Origin: Streptomyces sp. A3M-1-3
GTDB taxonomy: Bacteria; Actinomycetota; Actinomycetes; Streptomycetales; Streptomycetaceae
Length of the DNA stretch: 64,000 nucleotides
Assembly: GCF_024213665.1 (NCBI RefSeq)
Contig: NZ_JANAVP010000029.1
Coordinates: 30,504 to 94,503 of the forward strand
Direction of reading: 5' to 3'
This document shows, one piece after another, positions 39,369 to 47,573 of the stretch; position 1 is the stretch's first letter, and every line of letters starts with the position of its first letter. Below the pieces are notes generated by a model. That model had not been told where the DNA came from. It was given only the letters and a program-made list of their open reading frames with translations, and ran no database searches. A program made the position numbers and the translations under genes.

Positions 39369-40826
39369 ATGTCCTTCTTCACCGATCTGGCCCATCAGTA
39401 CATAGACGGCGAATGGCGGACCGGCAGCGGTTCGTGGGACATCATCGACTTCAACCCGTACGACGGGGAGAAGCTCGCCGCGATCACCGTGGCCACGGTC
39501 GACGAGGTCGACCAGGCCTACCGGGCGGCGGAGCGGGCGCAGAAGCCCTGGGCGGAGACCAACCCGTACACCAGACGGCTCGTCTTCGAGCGCGCACTCA
39601 GAATCACCGAGGAGCGCGAGGACGAGATCATTGAGGCGATCATCGATGAGCTGGGCGGGACGCGGCTCAAGGCGCACTACGAGGTGCACCTCGCCAAGGA
39701 GTTCCTGCGGGAGGCCATACAGCTCGCGGTGCGTCCCGAGGGCCGGATCCTGCCTTCGCCGGTGGACGGCAAGGAGAATCGGGTCTACCGGCTGCCGGTG
39801 GGTGTCATCGGAGTCATCAGTCCCTTCAACTTCCCTTTCCTGGTGACGATGAAGTCGGTCGCGCCGGCGCTGGCACTCGGAAACGCCGTCGTCATCAAGC
39901 CCAACCAGAACACCCCGGTGGTCGGCGGCGGCCTGATCGCCAAGATCTTCGAGGATGCGGAGCTGCCGGCCGGGCTGCTCAATGTGCTGGTCACGGACAT
40001 CGCGGAGATCGGCGACGCGCTCATCGCCCACCCGGTGCCCAAGGTGATCTCGTTCGCGGGCTCGGACCGCGTCGGGCGGCATGTCGGGGCCGTGGCCGGG
40101 AGTCACTTCAAGCGGGCGATCCTGGAGCTGAGCGGCAACAGCGCGCTCGTCGTCCTGGACGACGCGGACGTCGACTACGCCGTGGACGCGGCGGTGTTCA
40201 GCCGCTTCGTGTACCAGGGCCAGGTCTGTATGGCGGCCAACCGCATCCTGGTGGACCGCAAGGTGGAGCAGGAGTTCACCGAGAAGTTCGTCGCCCGGGT
40301 GAAGGCCCTGAAGACCGGTGACCCGCACGACCCCGACACCCAGATCGGCCCGGTCATCAACTCCTTCCAGGCGGAGGCGCTGACGGGGCTGGTGGACGAG
40401 GCGATGGCGGCCGGGGCGACTGCCCTCGTGCACGGGCGGACGCGCGGCAACCTGGTCGAGCCGACGGTACTGGCCGGGCTGCCGGAGGGTTCGCCGATCC
40501 TGACGCAGGAGATTTTCGGTCCGGTGGTGCTGCTCGTGCCGTTCGACGGGGAGGACGAGGCGGTACGGATCGCCAACGACAGTCCGTACGGGCTGAGCGG
40601 GGCGGTGCACACCGCGAATGTCGAGCGGGGCGTGCGGTTCGCCAAGCGCATCGAGACCGGCATGATCCACGTCAATGACTCGACGATCCAGGACGAGCCG
40701 CTGGTGGCCTTCGGCGGGGAGAAGTATTCGGGGATCGGCCGGCTGAACGGGCACTCGACGGTGGAGGCGTTCACCACCCAGAAGTGGATCTCGGTGCAGC
40801 ACGGGCGCACGCAGTTCCCGTTCTGA
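39369..40826 (+). CDS. Aldehyde dehydrogenase (benzaldehyde/vanillin dehydrogenase type)
   Basis: 485 residues from the ATG at 39369. Complete ALDH signatures: GVISPFNFPFLVTMKSVAPALALGNAVVIKPNQNTPVVGG, glutamate in LELSGNSALVVLDDADVD, catalytic Cys in YQGQVCMAANRILVDRKV, and FGPVVLLVPFDGEDEAVRIANDSPYGLSGAVHT. It oxidises aldehydes to acids with NAD(P)+. The overall pattern is closest to aromatic aldehyde dehydrogenases as I remember them; substrate not provable. Stands alone, 66 bases after the XRE regulator. Confidence 0.92.
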   Translation: MSFFTDLAHQYIDGEWRTGSGSWDIIDFNPYDGEKLAAITVATVDEVDQAYRAAERAQKPWAETNPYTRRLVFERALRITEEREDEIIEAIIDELGGTRLKAHYEVHLAKEFLREAIQLAVRPEGRILPSPVDGKENRVYRLPVGVIGVISPFNFPFLVTMKSVAPALALGNAVVIKPNQNTPVVGGGLIAKIFEDAELPAGLLNVLVTDIAEIGDALIAHPVPKVISFAGSDRVGRHVGAVAGSHFKRAILELSGNSALVVLDDADVDYAVDAAVFSRFVYQGQVCMAANRILVDRKVEQEFTEKFVARVKALKTGDPHDPDTQIGPVINSFQAEALTGLVDEAMAAGATALVHGRTRGNLVEPTVLAGLPEGSPILTQEIFGPVVLLVPFDGEDEAVRIANDSPYGLSGAVHTANVERGVRFAKRIETGMIHVNDSTIQDEPLVAFGGEKYSGIGRLNGHSTVEAFTTQKWISVQHGRTQFPF

Positions 40827-40850
40827 TCCCCGTTCTGATCCCCGTTCTGA
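40817..40850. repeat. 12-bp tandem repeat over the aldehyde dehydrogenase stop
   Basis: CCCGTTCTGATC occurs at 40817 and 40829 and again, less two bases, at 40841. The first copy contains the ALDH stop codon (TGA), so extra copies cannot affect the protein. Confidence 0.8.
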
Positions 40851-40953
40851 GTTCTGCGAGTTCCGCGTGTCCGTGGGTTGAGGACAGAAGCTGACCGCAA
40901 GGGTCCGTAGCTTGGTTGGTGTCAGGACGGATGGCATCTGAAAGGCGGACATC

Positions 40954-41502
40954 ATGGTCACTCACGTTCCCGCAGAGGCGCCCGGCGACGAGCGCGGCGC
41001 GCTCCTCTCCTTCGTCGAGGCGCAGCGCGGCGCGATCCGGCGCTCGGTCCTCGGACTGACCGAGGAGCAGGCCGCGAGTCGGCCCAGTGCCAGTGAGCTC
41101 AGCCTCTCCGGGCTCCTCAAGCATGTCGCCGAGACGGAGCTGGGCTGGCTGCGGCTGGCCCAGCAGCGGCCGAATGAGAAGGAGCGCAGCGAGGAGACGT
41201 GGGCCTACAGCTTCCGGCTGGTCGACGGCGAGTCGATCCCGATGATGCTGGCGTTCTGGGACGACGTGGCGAAGGAGACCGAGGAGTTCATCCGGTCGGT
41301 GCCGAGTCTCAACGACACCTTCCCGCTGCCCGAAGCGCCCTGGTACCCCAAGGACGCCTCGGTGTCGATGCGCTGGCTGATGCTGCATCTGGTCGAGGAG
41401 ATCGGGCGGCACGCCGGGCACGCCGACATCATCAGGGAGTCGCTGGACGGGAAGGGTGCGTTCGACCTGGTGGAGGAGCAGGGGTACCCTAGTCAAAGTT
41501 GA
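40954..41502 (+). CDS. DinB/DUF664 family protein
   Basis: 182 residues, ATG at 40954. Four-helix bundle of the DinB-like type with His ligands spread as in the family: ELSLSGLLKHVAETELGWLRL, SMRWLMLHLVEEIGRHAGHADIIRESLDG. The last motif (H-x3-E-x-x-R-H-x-G-H-A-D) is the hallmark of DUF664. Members are metal-binding and some are thiol transferases (mycothiol- or bacillithiol-dependent). The stop overlaps the first PadR operator. Confidence 0.9.
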   Translation: MVTHVPAEAPGDERGALLSFVEAQRGAIRRSVLGLTEEQAASRPSASELSLSGLLKHVAETELGWLRLAQQRPNEKERSEETWAYSFRLVDGESIPMMLAFWDDVAKETEEFIRSVPSLNDTFPLPEAPWYPKDASVSMRWLMLHLVEEIGRHAGHADIIRESLDGKGAFDLVEEQGYPSQS

Positions 41503-41505
41503 TTA
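41490..41505. promoter_or_regulatory. PadR operator, copy 1 (upstream of padR-like gene)
   Basis: TAGTCAAAGTTGATTA, an inverted repeat of the TAxTCAA/TTGATTA type, 13 bases before the regulator start. Autoregulation is implied. Two further copies lie before the ABC transporter. Confidence 0.75.
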
Positions 41506-41518
41506 AAGGGGTATGGGG

Positions 41519-42160
41519 ATGTCTGCGATCCGGCTGCTGGTGCTCGGTGCGGTCCGTCAGCACGGGCGGGCGCACGGCTATCAGGTACGTAACGACCTGG
41601 AGTTCTGGGGCGCACACGAGTGGTCGAACGCCAAGCCCGGCTCGATCTATCACGCGCTGAAGCAGATGGCGAAGCAGGGGCTGCTGCACGCGCACGAGGT
41701 CGCACCCAGCACGGTCGGCGGGCCGCCGCGTACAGAGTACGAAATCACCGAGCGGGGCACCGAGGAGTTCTTCACGCTGCTGCGCGACGCCCTCACGGCG
41801 TACGACCAGAAGATGGACGTGCTGTCGGCGGGCGTCGGCTTCATCGTCGACCTGGAGAGGTCGGAGGCGGTCGCCCTGCTCAAGGAGCGGGTGCACGGTC
41901 TGGAGCAGTGGCGGGCGGCGGTCACGGAGTACTACACGCCGGGGGACAGCCCCGAGCAGCTCGGCCATATCGGCGAAATCATGAATATGTGGGTTCACTC
42001 GGCGGACGGTGGTGCCGAGTGGACGCGCGGTCTGATCGAGCGGATCGAGGGCGGGGCGTACACCTTCGCGGGTGAGGGCGAGACTTTTGTGGGCGTGCTC
42101 GCGGAGGGCGAGGAGAACCCCTATGCCACCGGGGCCCCGCATCCCGGGGATGCCGAGTAA
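41519..42160 (+). CDS. PadR-family transcriptional regulator
   Basis: 213 residues from the ATG at 41519, which has AAGGGG seven bases upstream; the ATG at 41513 overlaps that site. PadR winged helix: IRLLVLGAVRQHGRAHGYQVRNDLEFWGAHEWSNAKPGSIYHALKQMAKQGLLHAHEVAPSTVGGPPRTEYEITERGTEEFFTLL; C-terminal coiled dimerisation region with LERSEAVALLKERVHGLEQWRAAV. PadR proteins repress efflux genes until a ligand binds. Operators on both sides and the adjacent ABC transporter fit that role. Confidence 0.92.
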   Translation: MSAIRLLVLGAVRQHGRAHGYQVRNDLEFWGAHEWSNAKPGSIYHALKQMAKQGLLHAHEVAPSTVGGPPRTEYEITERGTEEFFTLLRDALTAYDQKMDVLSAGVGFIVDLERSEAVALLKERVHGLEQWRAAVTEYYTPGDSPEQLGHIGEIMNMWVHSADGGAEWTRGLIERIEGGAYTFAGEGETFVGVLAEGEENPYATGAPHPGDAE

Positions 42161-42173
42161 TCAAGTTTGACTA
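42158..42173. promoter_or_regulatory. PadR operator, copy 2
   Basis: TAATCAAGTTTGACTA, overlapping the padR-like stop codon. Same inverted-repeat type as copies 1 and 3. Confidence 0.75.
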
Positions 42174-42202
42174 ACGAAGCGCGGCCCGGTTGGCTTGGGC
42201 GC

Positions 42203-42226
42203 AGGGTAGTCAAGTTTGATTACCCT
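42203..42226. promoter_or_regulatory. PadR operator, copy 3 (upstream of ABC transporter)
   Basis: The core TAGTCAAGTTTGATTA (42207-42222) is extended on both sides to arms of 12 bases that match at 11 positions (AGGGTAGTCAA against TTGATTACCCT). It lies about 20 bases before the transporter start, so repressor binding would block transcription. The spacing from copy 2 is 49 bases, between four and five helical turns. Confidence 0.75.
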
Positions 42227-42246
42227 GCTGGCGGGAGGAGCTGGGT

Positions 42247-43209
42247 GTGGTGGGAGACGCGATCGTCGTCGAAGGACTGCGCAAGAGATACGGGGACAAG
42301 CAGGCTCTGAGCGGTCTCGATCTGACCGTCGAGAGCGGCACGGTGTACGGCGTGCTCGGGCCGAACGGGGCCGGCAAGACCACAGCCGTACGGATCCTGT
42401 CGACCCTGCTGCGCCCCGACGGAGGCCGTGCGGAGGTCGCCGGATTCGACGTGGCCCGCGAGGCCGCCGAGGTGCCGCAGCGGATCGGGCTGCTGGGCCA
42501 GCACGCGGCGGTGGACGAGGAGCTGAGCGGCCGGTAGAACCTGGAGATGTTCGGCCGGCTGCATCACCTCGGCACGCGCCGGGCGGGCGTACGGGCGGAC
42601 GAGCTGCTGGCGCGGTTCGGGCTCGCGGACACCGGGCGGAAGGCGGTCAAGCAGTACAGCGGCGGTATGCGGCGGCGGCTGGACCTGGCGGCCTCACTGA
42701 TCACGGAGCCGAAGATCCTCTTCCTGGACGAGCCGACGACGGGACTCGATCCGCGCGGCCGTACGGAGGTGTGGAACGCGGTGCGCGCGCTGGTCGGGGG
42801 CGGCACGACCGTACTGCTGACCACGCAGTACCTGGAGGAGGCCGACCAGCTGGCCGGCCGGATCGCGGTGATCGACCACGGGCGGGTGATCGCCGACGGC
42901 ACTCCGGACGAGCTGAAGGGCAAGGTCGGCGGGGACCGGATCGACGTCGTGCTGCACGACGCGGGGCAACTGGGCGCGGCCGCCTCGGTGATCGGCATGG
43001 CGGCGCGGGCGGACCGGGTCGACACGGACGAGGACCGGCGGCTGGTCAGCGCGCCGGTCGGCGACCGGATGGCCGCGCTCACCGGGACCGTACGGGCGCT
43101 GGCGGCGGCCGGGATCGAGCCGGAGGACATCGCGGTGCGCAGGCCCACGCTCGACGAGGTGTTCCTGTATCTCACACACGATCAGGAGAAAGAGGAGACC
43201 GCCGTATGA
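42247..43209 (+). pseudogene. ABC transporter ATP-binding protein (DrrA-type) with in-frame TAG
   Basis: Full-length frame of 320 residues from a GTG at 42247 (GGGAGGAG upstream), broken by one TAG at 42535-42537. Before it: Walker A GPNGAGKTTAVRILSTLLRPDGG and Q-loop region RIGLLGQHAAVDEELSGR. After it in the same frame: NLEMFGRLHHLG, signature QYSGGMRRRLDLAASLI, Walker B ILFLDEPTTGLDP and switch His region TTQYLEEADQLAGRIAVIDHGRV. The family has Glu or Gln at the TAG position (SGR[EQ]NL), so a single CAG-to-TAG change explains it. Unless suppressed, read through or a sequencing error, no working ATPase is made. It overlaps the permease start by four bases. Confidence 0.85.
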
Positions 43210-43994
43210 GTGCGACGTCGAGCTGGATGGTCGCGGACTCATGGACCATGACCCGGCGGGAGCTTGCGCACTGGGCACGGCAGCCGGTGCAGGTCGTCGT
43301 CGGGCTGGTCTTCCCGGTGATGCTGCTGCTGATGTTCGGCTACCTGGTCGGCGGCGGGAAGGGCATCGAGGGCGAGTACGTCGAGTTCCTGGTGCCGGGC
43401 ATGCTCGTCCTCACCATGGCGTTCGGCCTGGAGGCAACGATGCTCGCCGTCACCCAGGATCTCAACAAGGGCGTGATCGACCGGTTCCGGTCGATGCCGA
43501 TGGCCTCGTCCGCAGTACTGGTCGGCCGGAGTTTCGCGGACATGCTGCAGTCGGCCCTCAGTCTGCTGGTCATGATCGGGGTCGGGCTGCTGATCGGCTG
43601 GCGCTGGCACGGCGGCCTGGCGGCGGCGCTGGGAGCGGTGGGCCTGCTGCTCCTGTTGAGGTTCGCCATGCTGTGGATCGGCATCCATCTGGCGATGGTG
43701 GCCGGTAAGCCGGAGATGGTGCAGGCGGTACAGATTCTGGTCTGGCCGGTCGGCTTCCTCTCCAACGCCTTCGCCACGCCGGAGTCGATGCCGGGCTGGC
43801 TGGGCGCGGTCGTGGAGTGGAACCCGATGTCGGCGACGGCCACGGCGGTACGGGACCTCTTCGGCAACCCGGCCGCCGCGGGCACCTCCTGGGCGGCGGA
43901 GCACGCGGGACTGCTGGCGGTCGCGTGGCCGGTGGCGCTGGTGGCGGTCTTCTTCCCGCTGGCGGTGAGGCGGTTCAGGCGACTGAGCCACTGA
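43206..43994 (+). CDS. ABC-2 type permease (DrrB-like)
   Basis: 262 residues, ATG overlapping the ATPase stop by four bases (ATGA). ABC-2 membrane domain with six segments: QVVVGLVFPVMLLLMFGYLVGGG, FLVPGMLVLTMAFGLEATMLAV, then NKGVIDRFRSMPMASSAVLVGRSFADMLQSALSLLVMIGVGLLIGW, the typical daunorubicin-resistance permease motif. It partners the preceding ATPase in drug efflux. With the upstream nonsense codon its translation may be lowered through loss of coupling. Confidence 0.9.
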   Translation: MSATSSWMVADSWTMTRRELAHWARQPVQVVVGLVFPVMLLLMFGYLVGGGKGIEGEYVEFLVPGMLVLTMAFGLEATMLAVTQDLNKGVIDRFRSMPMASSAVLVGRSFADMLQSALSLLVMIGVGLLIGWRWHGGLAAALGAVGLLLLLRFAMLWIGIHLAMVAGKPEMVQAVQILVWPVGFLSNAFATPESMPGWLGAVVEWNPMSATATAVRDLFGNPAAAGTSWAAEHAGLLAVAWPVALVAVFFPLAVRRFRRLSH

Positions 43995-44141
43995 GCGAGT
44001 GGAACCTCCCGGGTGTCCGCGGTGTATCAGAGGTACTTGCTATCACCGCGGACACCAGGGGGGATCATGCGCGGGGGAATGTGTGGCGGAATGCGTGGGG
44101 GGATCGCGGCGGTGGCTGCGCTGGTCGCGGCGGGCCGGCGG

Positions 44142-45578
44142 TCAGTGATGGAAGGCGGTCGCCATCGCTTCGTCGTGGCCCAGCGGGTGCGGCTGACTGC
44201 GCAGTTCGGGCAGGATCCGCTCCAGGTCCTCCATCAGGAGCGCGCCGAGATCGGCCGAGAAGCCGTTGCGGCAGACCACGCGGAGCACGGAGAGGTCGGT
44301 GCGGTTCTCCGGAAAGGTGTAGGCGGGCACCAGCCAGCCGCGCTCGCGCAGTCTGCGGGACACGTCGAAGACGTCAAAGGCCGTCACATCCGGCGCGGTG
44401 GTGAAGGCGAACACGGGCAACTGATCGCCGCGCGTGAGGAGTCGGAAGTCGCCGATCTCCTCGATCCGGTCGGCGAGGCTGCGCGCCACCTCCCGGGTCG
44501 TCTGCTGCACGGCCCGGTAGCCCTCCCGGCCCAGCCGCAGGAAGGTGTAGTACTGCGCCACCACCTGGGCGCCGGGGCGGGAGAAGTTGAGGGCGAAGGT
44601 CGGCATGTCGCCGCCGAGGTAGGTGACCCGGAAGACCAGTTCCTCGGGGAGTTCGGCGGGCGAGCGCCACAGTGCCCAGCCGACTCCCGGGTAGACCAGC
44701 CCGTACTTGTGGCCCGAGGTGTTGATGGAGGAGACCCTCGGCAGCCGGAAGTCCCAGACCAGGTCTTCGTCGACGAAGGGTGCGACCATCGCGCCCGAGG
44801 CGCCGTCCACATGCACCGGTACATCGAGGCCCGTGCGCTCCTGGAGGGCGTCCAGCGCGGCACAGACCTCGCCGATCGGCTCGTACGAACCGTCGAAGGT
44901 CGACCCGAGTACGGTCACCACCCCGATGGTGTTCTCGTCGCAGAGCGCCGCCGCGGCCTCGGGGTCGAGATGGAAGCGGTCGCCCTCCATGGGCACCTGC
45001 CGCATCTCCACCTCCCAGAAATTGCAGAACTTCTCCCAGCAGACCTGGACATTGACGCCCATGACGAGATTCGGCCGGGCGGTCCCGGGATAGCGGCCGC
45101 CCTCCTTCCGGGTGGCGGCCCGCTGCGCCCAGCGGCGCTTGAGGGCCATGCCCGCGAGCATGCAGGCCTCGCTGGAGCCCGTGGTCGAACAGCCCACGGC
45201 CGTCGCGGGATCGGGAGCGTGCCAGAGGTCCGCGAGCATCGCGACACAGCGCCGCTCCAGTTCGGCGGTGCGCGGATACTCGTCCTTGTCGATCATGTTC
45301 TTGTCCCGGCACTCGCCCATCAGCACGCCGGCCTGGGGCTCCATCCAGGTGGTGACGAAGGTGGCGAGGTTGAGCCGCGCGTTCCCGTCGAGCATCAGCT
45401 CGTCGTGGACCAGCTGGTAGGCGGTGGTCGGCGGCAGCGGGCTGTCCGGGAGCCGGTGCTTGGGCGGGGCCGTGGTCATGCCGCCCACTGGATTGGCCTG
45501 GCCGTAGAAGGGGTTGAGGGCGAGCCGTCGCCGCTCGTCGCTCTCGTCGCGGCGGGTGCCGCCGTGGTGAAGCGCCAT
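44142..45578 (-). CDS. gadB: Glutamate decarboxylase
   Basis: 478 residues, ATG at 45578 after GGAGAG. PLP-dependent group II decarboxylase close to GadB: MLDGNARLNLATFVTTWMEPQAGVLMGECRDKNMIDKDEYPRTAELERRCVAMLADLWHAP, VGCSTTGSSEACMLAGMALKRRW, VHVDGASGAMVAPFVDEDLVWDF (Asp of the PLP pyridine), PLP lysine in SINTSGHKYGLVYPGVGW, and a C-terminal tail ending in HH. It converts glutamate to GABA with use of a proton, giving acid tolerance or entry to the GABA shunt. No antiporter gene is adjacent; a decayed ClC-type channel gene lies 12 bases upstream. Confidence 0.95.
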   Translation of the reverse strand: MALHHGGTRRDESDERRRLALNPFYGQANPVGGMTTAPPKHRLPDSPLPPTTAYQLVHDELMLDGNARLNLATFVTTWMEPQAGVLMGECRDKNMIDKDEYPRTAELERRCVAMLADLWHAPDPATAVGCSTTGSSEACMLAGMALKRRWAQRAATRKEGGRYPGTARPNLVMGVNVQVCWEKFCNFWEVEMRQVPMEGDRFHLDPEAAAALCDENTIGVVTVLGSTFDGSYEPIGEVCAALDALQERTGLDVPVHVDGASGAMVAPFVDEDLVWDFRLPRVSSINTSGHKYGLVYPGVGWALWRSPAELPEELVFRVTYLGGDMPTFALNFSRPGAQVVAQYYTFLRLGREGYRAVQQTTREVARSLADRIEEIGDFRLLTRGDQLPVFAFTTAPDVTAFDVFDVSRRLRERGWLVPAYTFPENRTDLSVLRVVCRNGFSADLGALLMEDLERILPELRSQPHPLGHDEAMATAFHH

Positions 45579-45590
45579 ATCTGCTCTCTC

Positions 45591-46195
45591 CTAGCGAAGT
45601 GGGGTGCCGTCGTCGTGGAGCTGCATCTGGGGGCGGCCGGTGACCAGCAGCCAGGCGGGGAGTGTCGCCACACAGAGCAGGGGAAGCGCGGTGGCGACGG
45701 CGGGAAAGATCCGCCCGCCGCGGAAGCCGAAGGCGAGCCGGCCGCCGAGCGTGCCGAGCAGCCCGAGCACCAGTCCGCCCGCCGTCAGCATCAGCGGCCC
45801 CGGCTGGGCGGTGAGCGCCTCGGAGAGCACCAGCGCGGCCGCGACGGGCGTGCCGAACAGCGCGCCGATCGTGCAGGCCGCCGCGAGCGAGACCCAGAGC
45901 GCGCCGGGGACGCGTGGCAGGGCTCTGCTGCCGAGCCAGTAGGTGGGGGCGACGTTGGCGGCGATGATCGGGTTCTCGGGGTCGGGTCCGGCGTGCCCGT
46001 GCACCTTCCACACCACGAGCCCCACCGCGAAGCCGTCGCGGTGAGCACGACGATCATCCAGAGCGCGGAGAAGCGGCCGACGCCGAGGGCATCCGGGAGG
46101 AGCACGAGGCTCGCCGCGACCCCGACCACCAGGGAGGGCACGATCAGCGGCAGCAGGGTGCGCGCGCTCGGGGTGGGTCGCGTGTCGAGGGCCAC
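45591..46195 (-). pseudogene. ClC-type chloride channel remnant
   Basis: The N-terminal piece (MALDTRPTPSARTLLPLIVPSLVVGVAASLVLLPDALGVGRFSALWMIVVLTATA) and the following piece (GLVVWKVHGHAGPDPENPIIAANVAPTYWLGSRALPRVPGALWVSLAAACTIGALFGTPVAAALVLSEALT) belong to one ClC-like protein but lie in different frames, joined by a frameshift near 46020. Segments known from intact homologues (for example GxxxGPExP) are shortened: PDPENP looks like two motifs joined by a deletion. The whole is about 200 codons against more than 400 in the family. ClC exchangers often accompany acid-resistance decarboxylases, which fits its place beside gadB. Confidence 0.7.
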
Positions 46196-46267
46196 GGGCT
46201 CACGTTAACGGGAGGAATGCGGCAAACCCGGGCAATGAATTCGGCGCGCGGACTGGTCCGTTCGAGC

Positions 46268-46329
46268 GGGCGGCGTACGGCTGGGCGGCGTACGGCTGGA
46301 CGGCGTACGGACCGGGCGGCGTACGGACC
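46268..46329. repeat. Four tandem copies of a 15/16-bp unit
   Basis: Units GGGCGGCGTACGGCT (46268, 46283), GGACGGCGTACGGACC (46298) and GGGCGGCGTACGGACC (46314) follow each other without gaps, between the ClC remnant and the end of the YbjQ-family gene. No spacer sequences, so not CRISPR; likely a slippage-prone minisatellite. Confidence 0.85.
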
Positions 46330-46353
46330 GGGCGCCCCGGCCCGTACGCGCGC

Positions 46354-46719
46354 TCACAGCTTGGAGATCACGACCGCCGTGCCGTACGCGCACACCTCGG
46401 TGCCGATGTCGGCGGCTTCCGTCACATCGAAGCGGAACATCAGCACGGCGTTCGCGCCGCGGGCCTTCGCCTGCTCGACGAGGCGTTCCATCGCCTGGTT
46501 CCGGGTCTCCACCAGTGTCTTGGTGAGTCCCTTGAGCTCACCGCCGATCATCGACTTCAGGCCGGCGCCGATCTGGCTGCCCAAGTGCCGCGAGCGTACG
46601 GTCAGACCGAACACCTCTCCGATGACCTGCTGCACCTGGTGGCCCGGCACATCATTGGTCGTCACCACCAGGACGTCGGACTGGAGTCCCTGACCGCCGC
46701 CGTAGTCCTCGATGCCCAT
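46354..46719 (-). CDS. YbjQ/UPF0145 family protein
   Basis: 121 residues from the ATG at 46719 (AAGGAGG upstream). Family sequence: VLVVTTNDVPGHQVQQVIGEVFGLTVRSRHLGSQIGAGLKSMIGGELKGLTKTLVETRNQAMERLVEQAKARGANAVLMFRFDV...YGTAVVI. These small proteins form pentameric rings; function is not settled (metal or lipid stress has been suggested). Monocistronic in appearance. Confidence 0.92.
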   Translation of the reverse strand: MGIEDYGGGQGLQSDVLVVTTNDVPGHQVQQVIGEVFGLTVRSRHLGSQIGAGLKSMIGGELKGLTKTLVETRNQAMERLVEQAKARGANAVLMFRFDVTEAADIGTEVCAYGTAVVISKL

Positions 46720-46862
46720 GCGCATCCACCTCCTTGAGGCACAGCTTTGTACCGGCCCGCCCACCCCGCATCCCGGGCGGTGGGCTGGAACCTGGCAGAG
46801 TCACCTGGCGTTGATAGCTTTGGGCAGCCCACTCAGACGACCGATCCAGGAGCCCGGAACCC

Positions 46863-47555
46863 GTGAATACGATTGCGCTCGGACCGAGCTGGCTGGACCC
46901 GGACTATTTGATCGGGACCTTCGGACTGATCGGTGTCCTCGTCATCGTCTTCGCCGAGTCGGGGCTGCTCATCGGCTTCTTCCTGCCCGGCGACTCGCTG
47001 CTGTTCACCACCGGCCTGCTGGTGACGGGCGACAAGCTGGACTACCCGCTCTGGCTGGTGTGCACGCTCATCGTGCTCGCGGCGGTCATCGGGGACCAGG
47101 TCGGCTACCTCTTCGGCCGCAAGGTCGGCCCGGCGCTGTTCAAGCGCCCGGACTCGCGGTTCTTCAAGCAGGAGAACGTCGAGAAGGCCCACGACTTCTT
47201 CGAGAAGTACGGCCCGAAGTCGCTGGTGCTGGCCCGTTTCGTGCCCATCGTGCGTACGTTCACGCCGATCATCGCCGGTGTGAGCCGGATGAACTACCGC
47301 TCGTTCCTCACGTTCAACGTGATCGGCGGCGTGCTCTGGGGCGCCGGCGTCACCCTGCTCGGCGCCGCCCTCGGCAAGGTCGACTTCGTTCACCAGCACA
47401 TCGAGGCGATCCTCATCGCCATCGTGCTGATCTCGGTGGTTCCGATCGCGATCGAGTTCCTGCGGGCGCGCGGCAAGTCCAAGAAGGCCGTCGCCGAAAG
47501 CCCGGAGGAGAGCAGCACGCCCCCGGCGCAGCGCGGCCGCCACGCCAAGCGCTGA
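46863..47555 (+). CDS. DedA-family membrane protein
   Basis: 230 residues from a GTG at 46863 (AGGAG upstream). DedA/SNARE-associated family: ESGLLIGFFLPGDSLLFTTGLLV (the E-x3-P-x-P/G-E/D motif), GDQVGYLFGRKVG, FFEKYGPKSLVLARFVPIVRTFTPIIAGVSRMNYRSFLTFNVIGGVLWG (the F/YGxxxxxxxRFxPxxRT motif). These proteins are undecaprenyl phosphate or phospholipid flippases. The C-terminal 25 residues are a basic, Ser/Pro-rich tail in the cytoplasm. Confidence 0.93.
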   Translation: MNTIALGPSWLDPDYLIGTFGLIGVLVIVFAESGLLIGFFLPGDSLLFTTGLLVTGDKLDYPLWLVCTLIVLAAVIGDQVGYLFGRKVGPALFKRPDSRFFKQENVEKAHDFFEKYGPKSLVLARFVPIVRTFTPIIAGVSRMNYRSFLTFNVIGGVLWGAGVTLLGAALGKVDFVHQHIEAILIAIVLISVVPIAIEFLRARGKSKKAVAESPEESSTPPAQRGRHAKR

Positions 47556-47573
47556 CCGCCGGAGGCGGCATCA

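Noticed and set aside
46268..46329. Repeats considered as CRISPR
   Set aside because: Units are contiguous without spacers and no cas genes are present.
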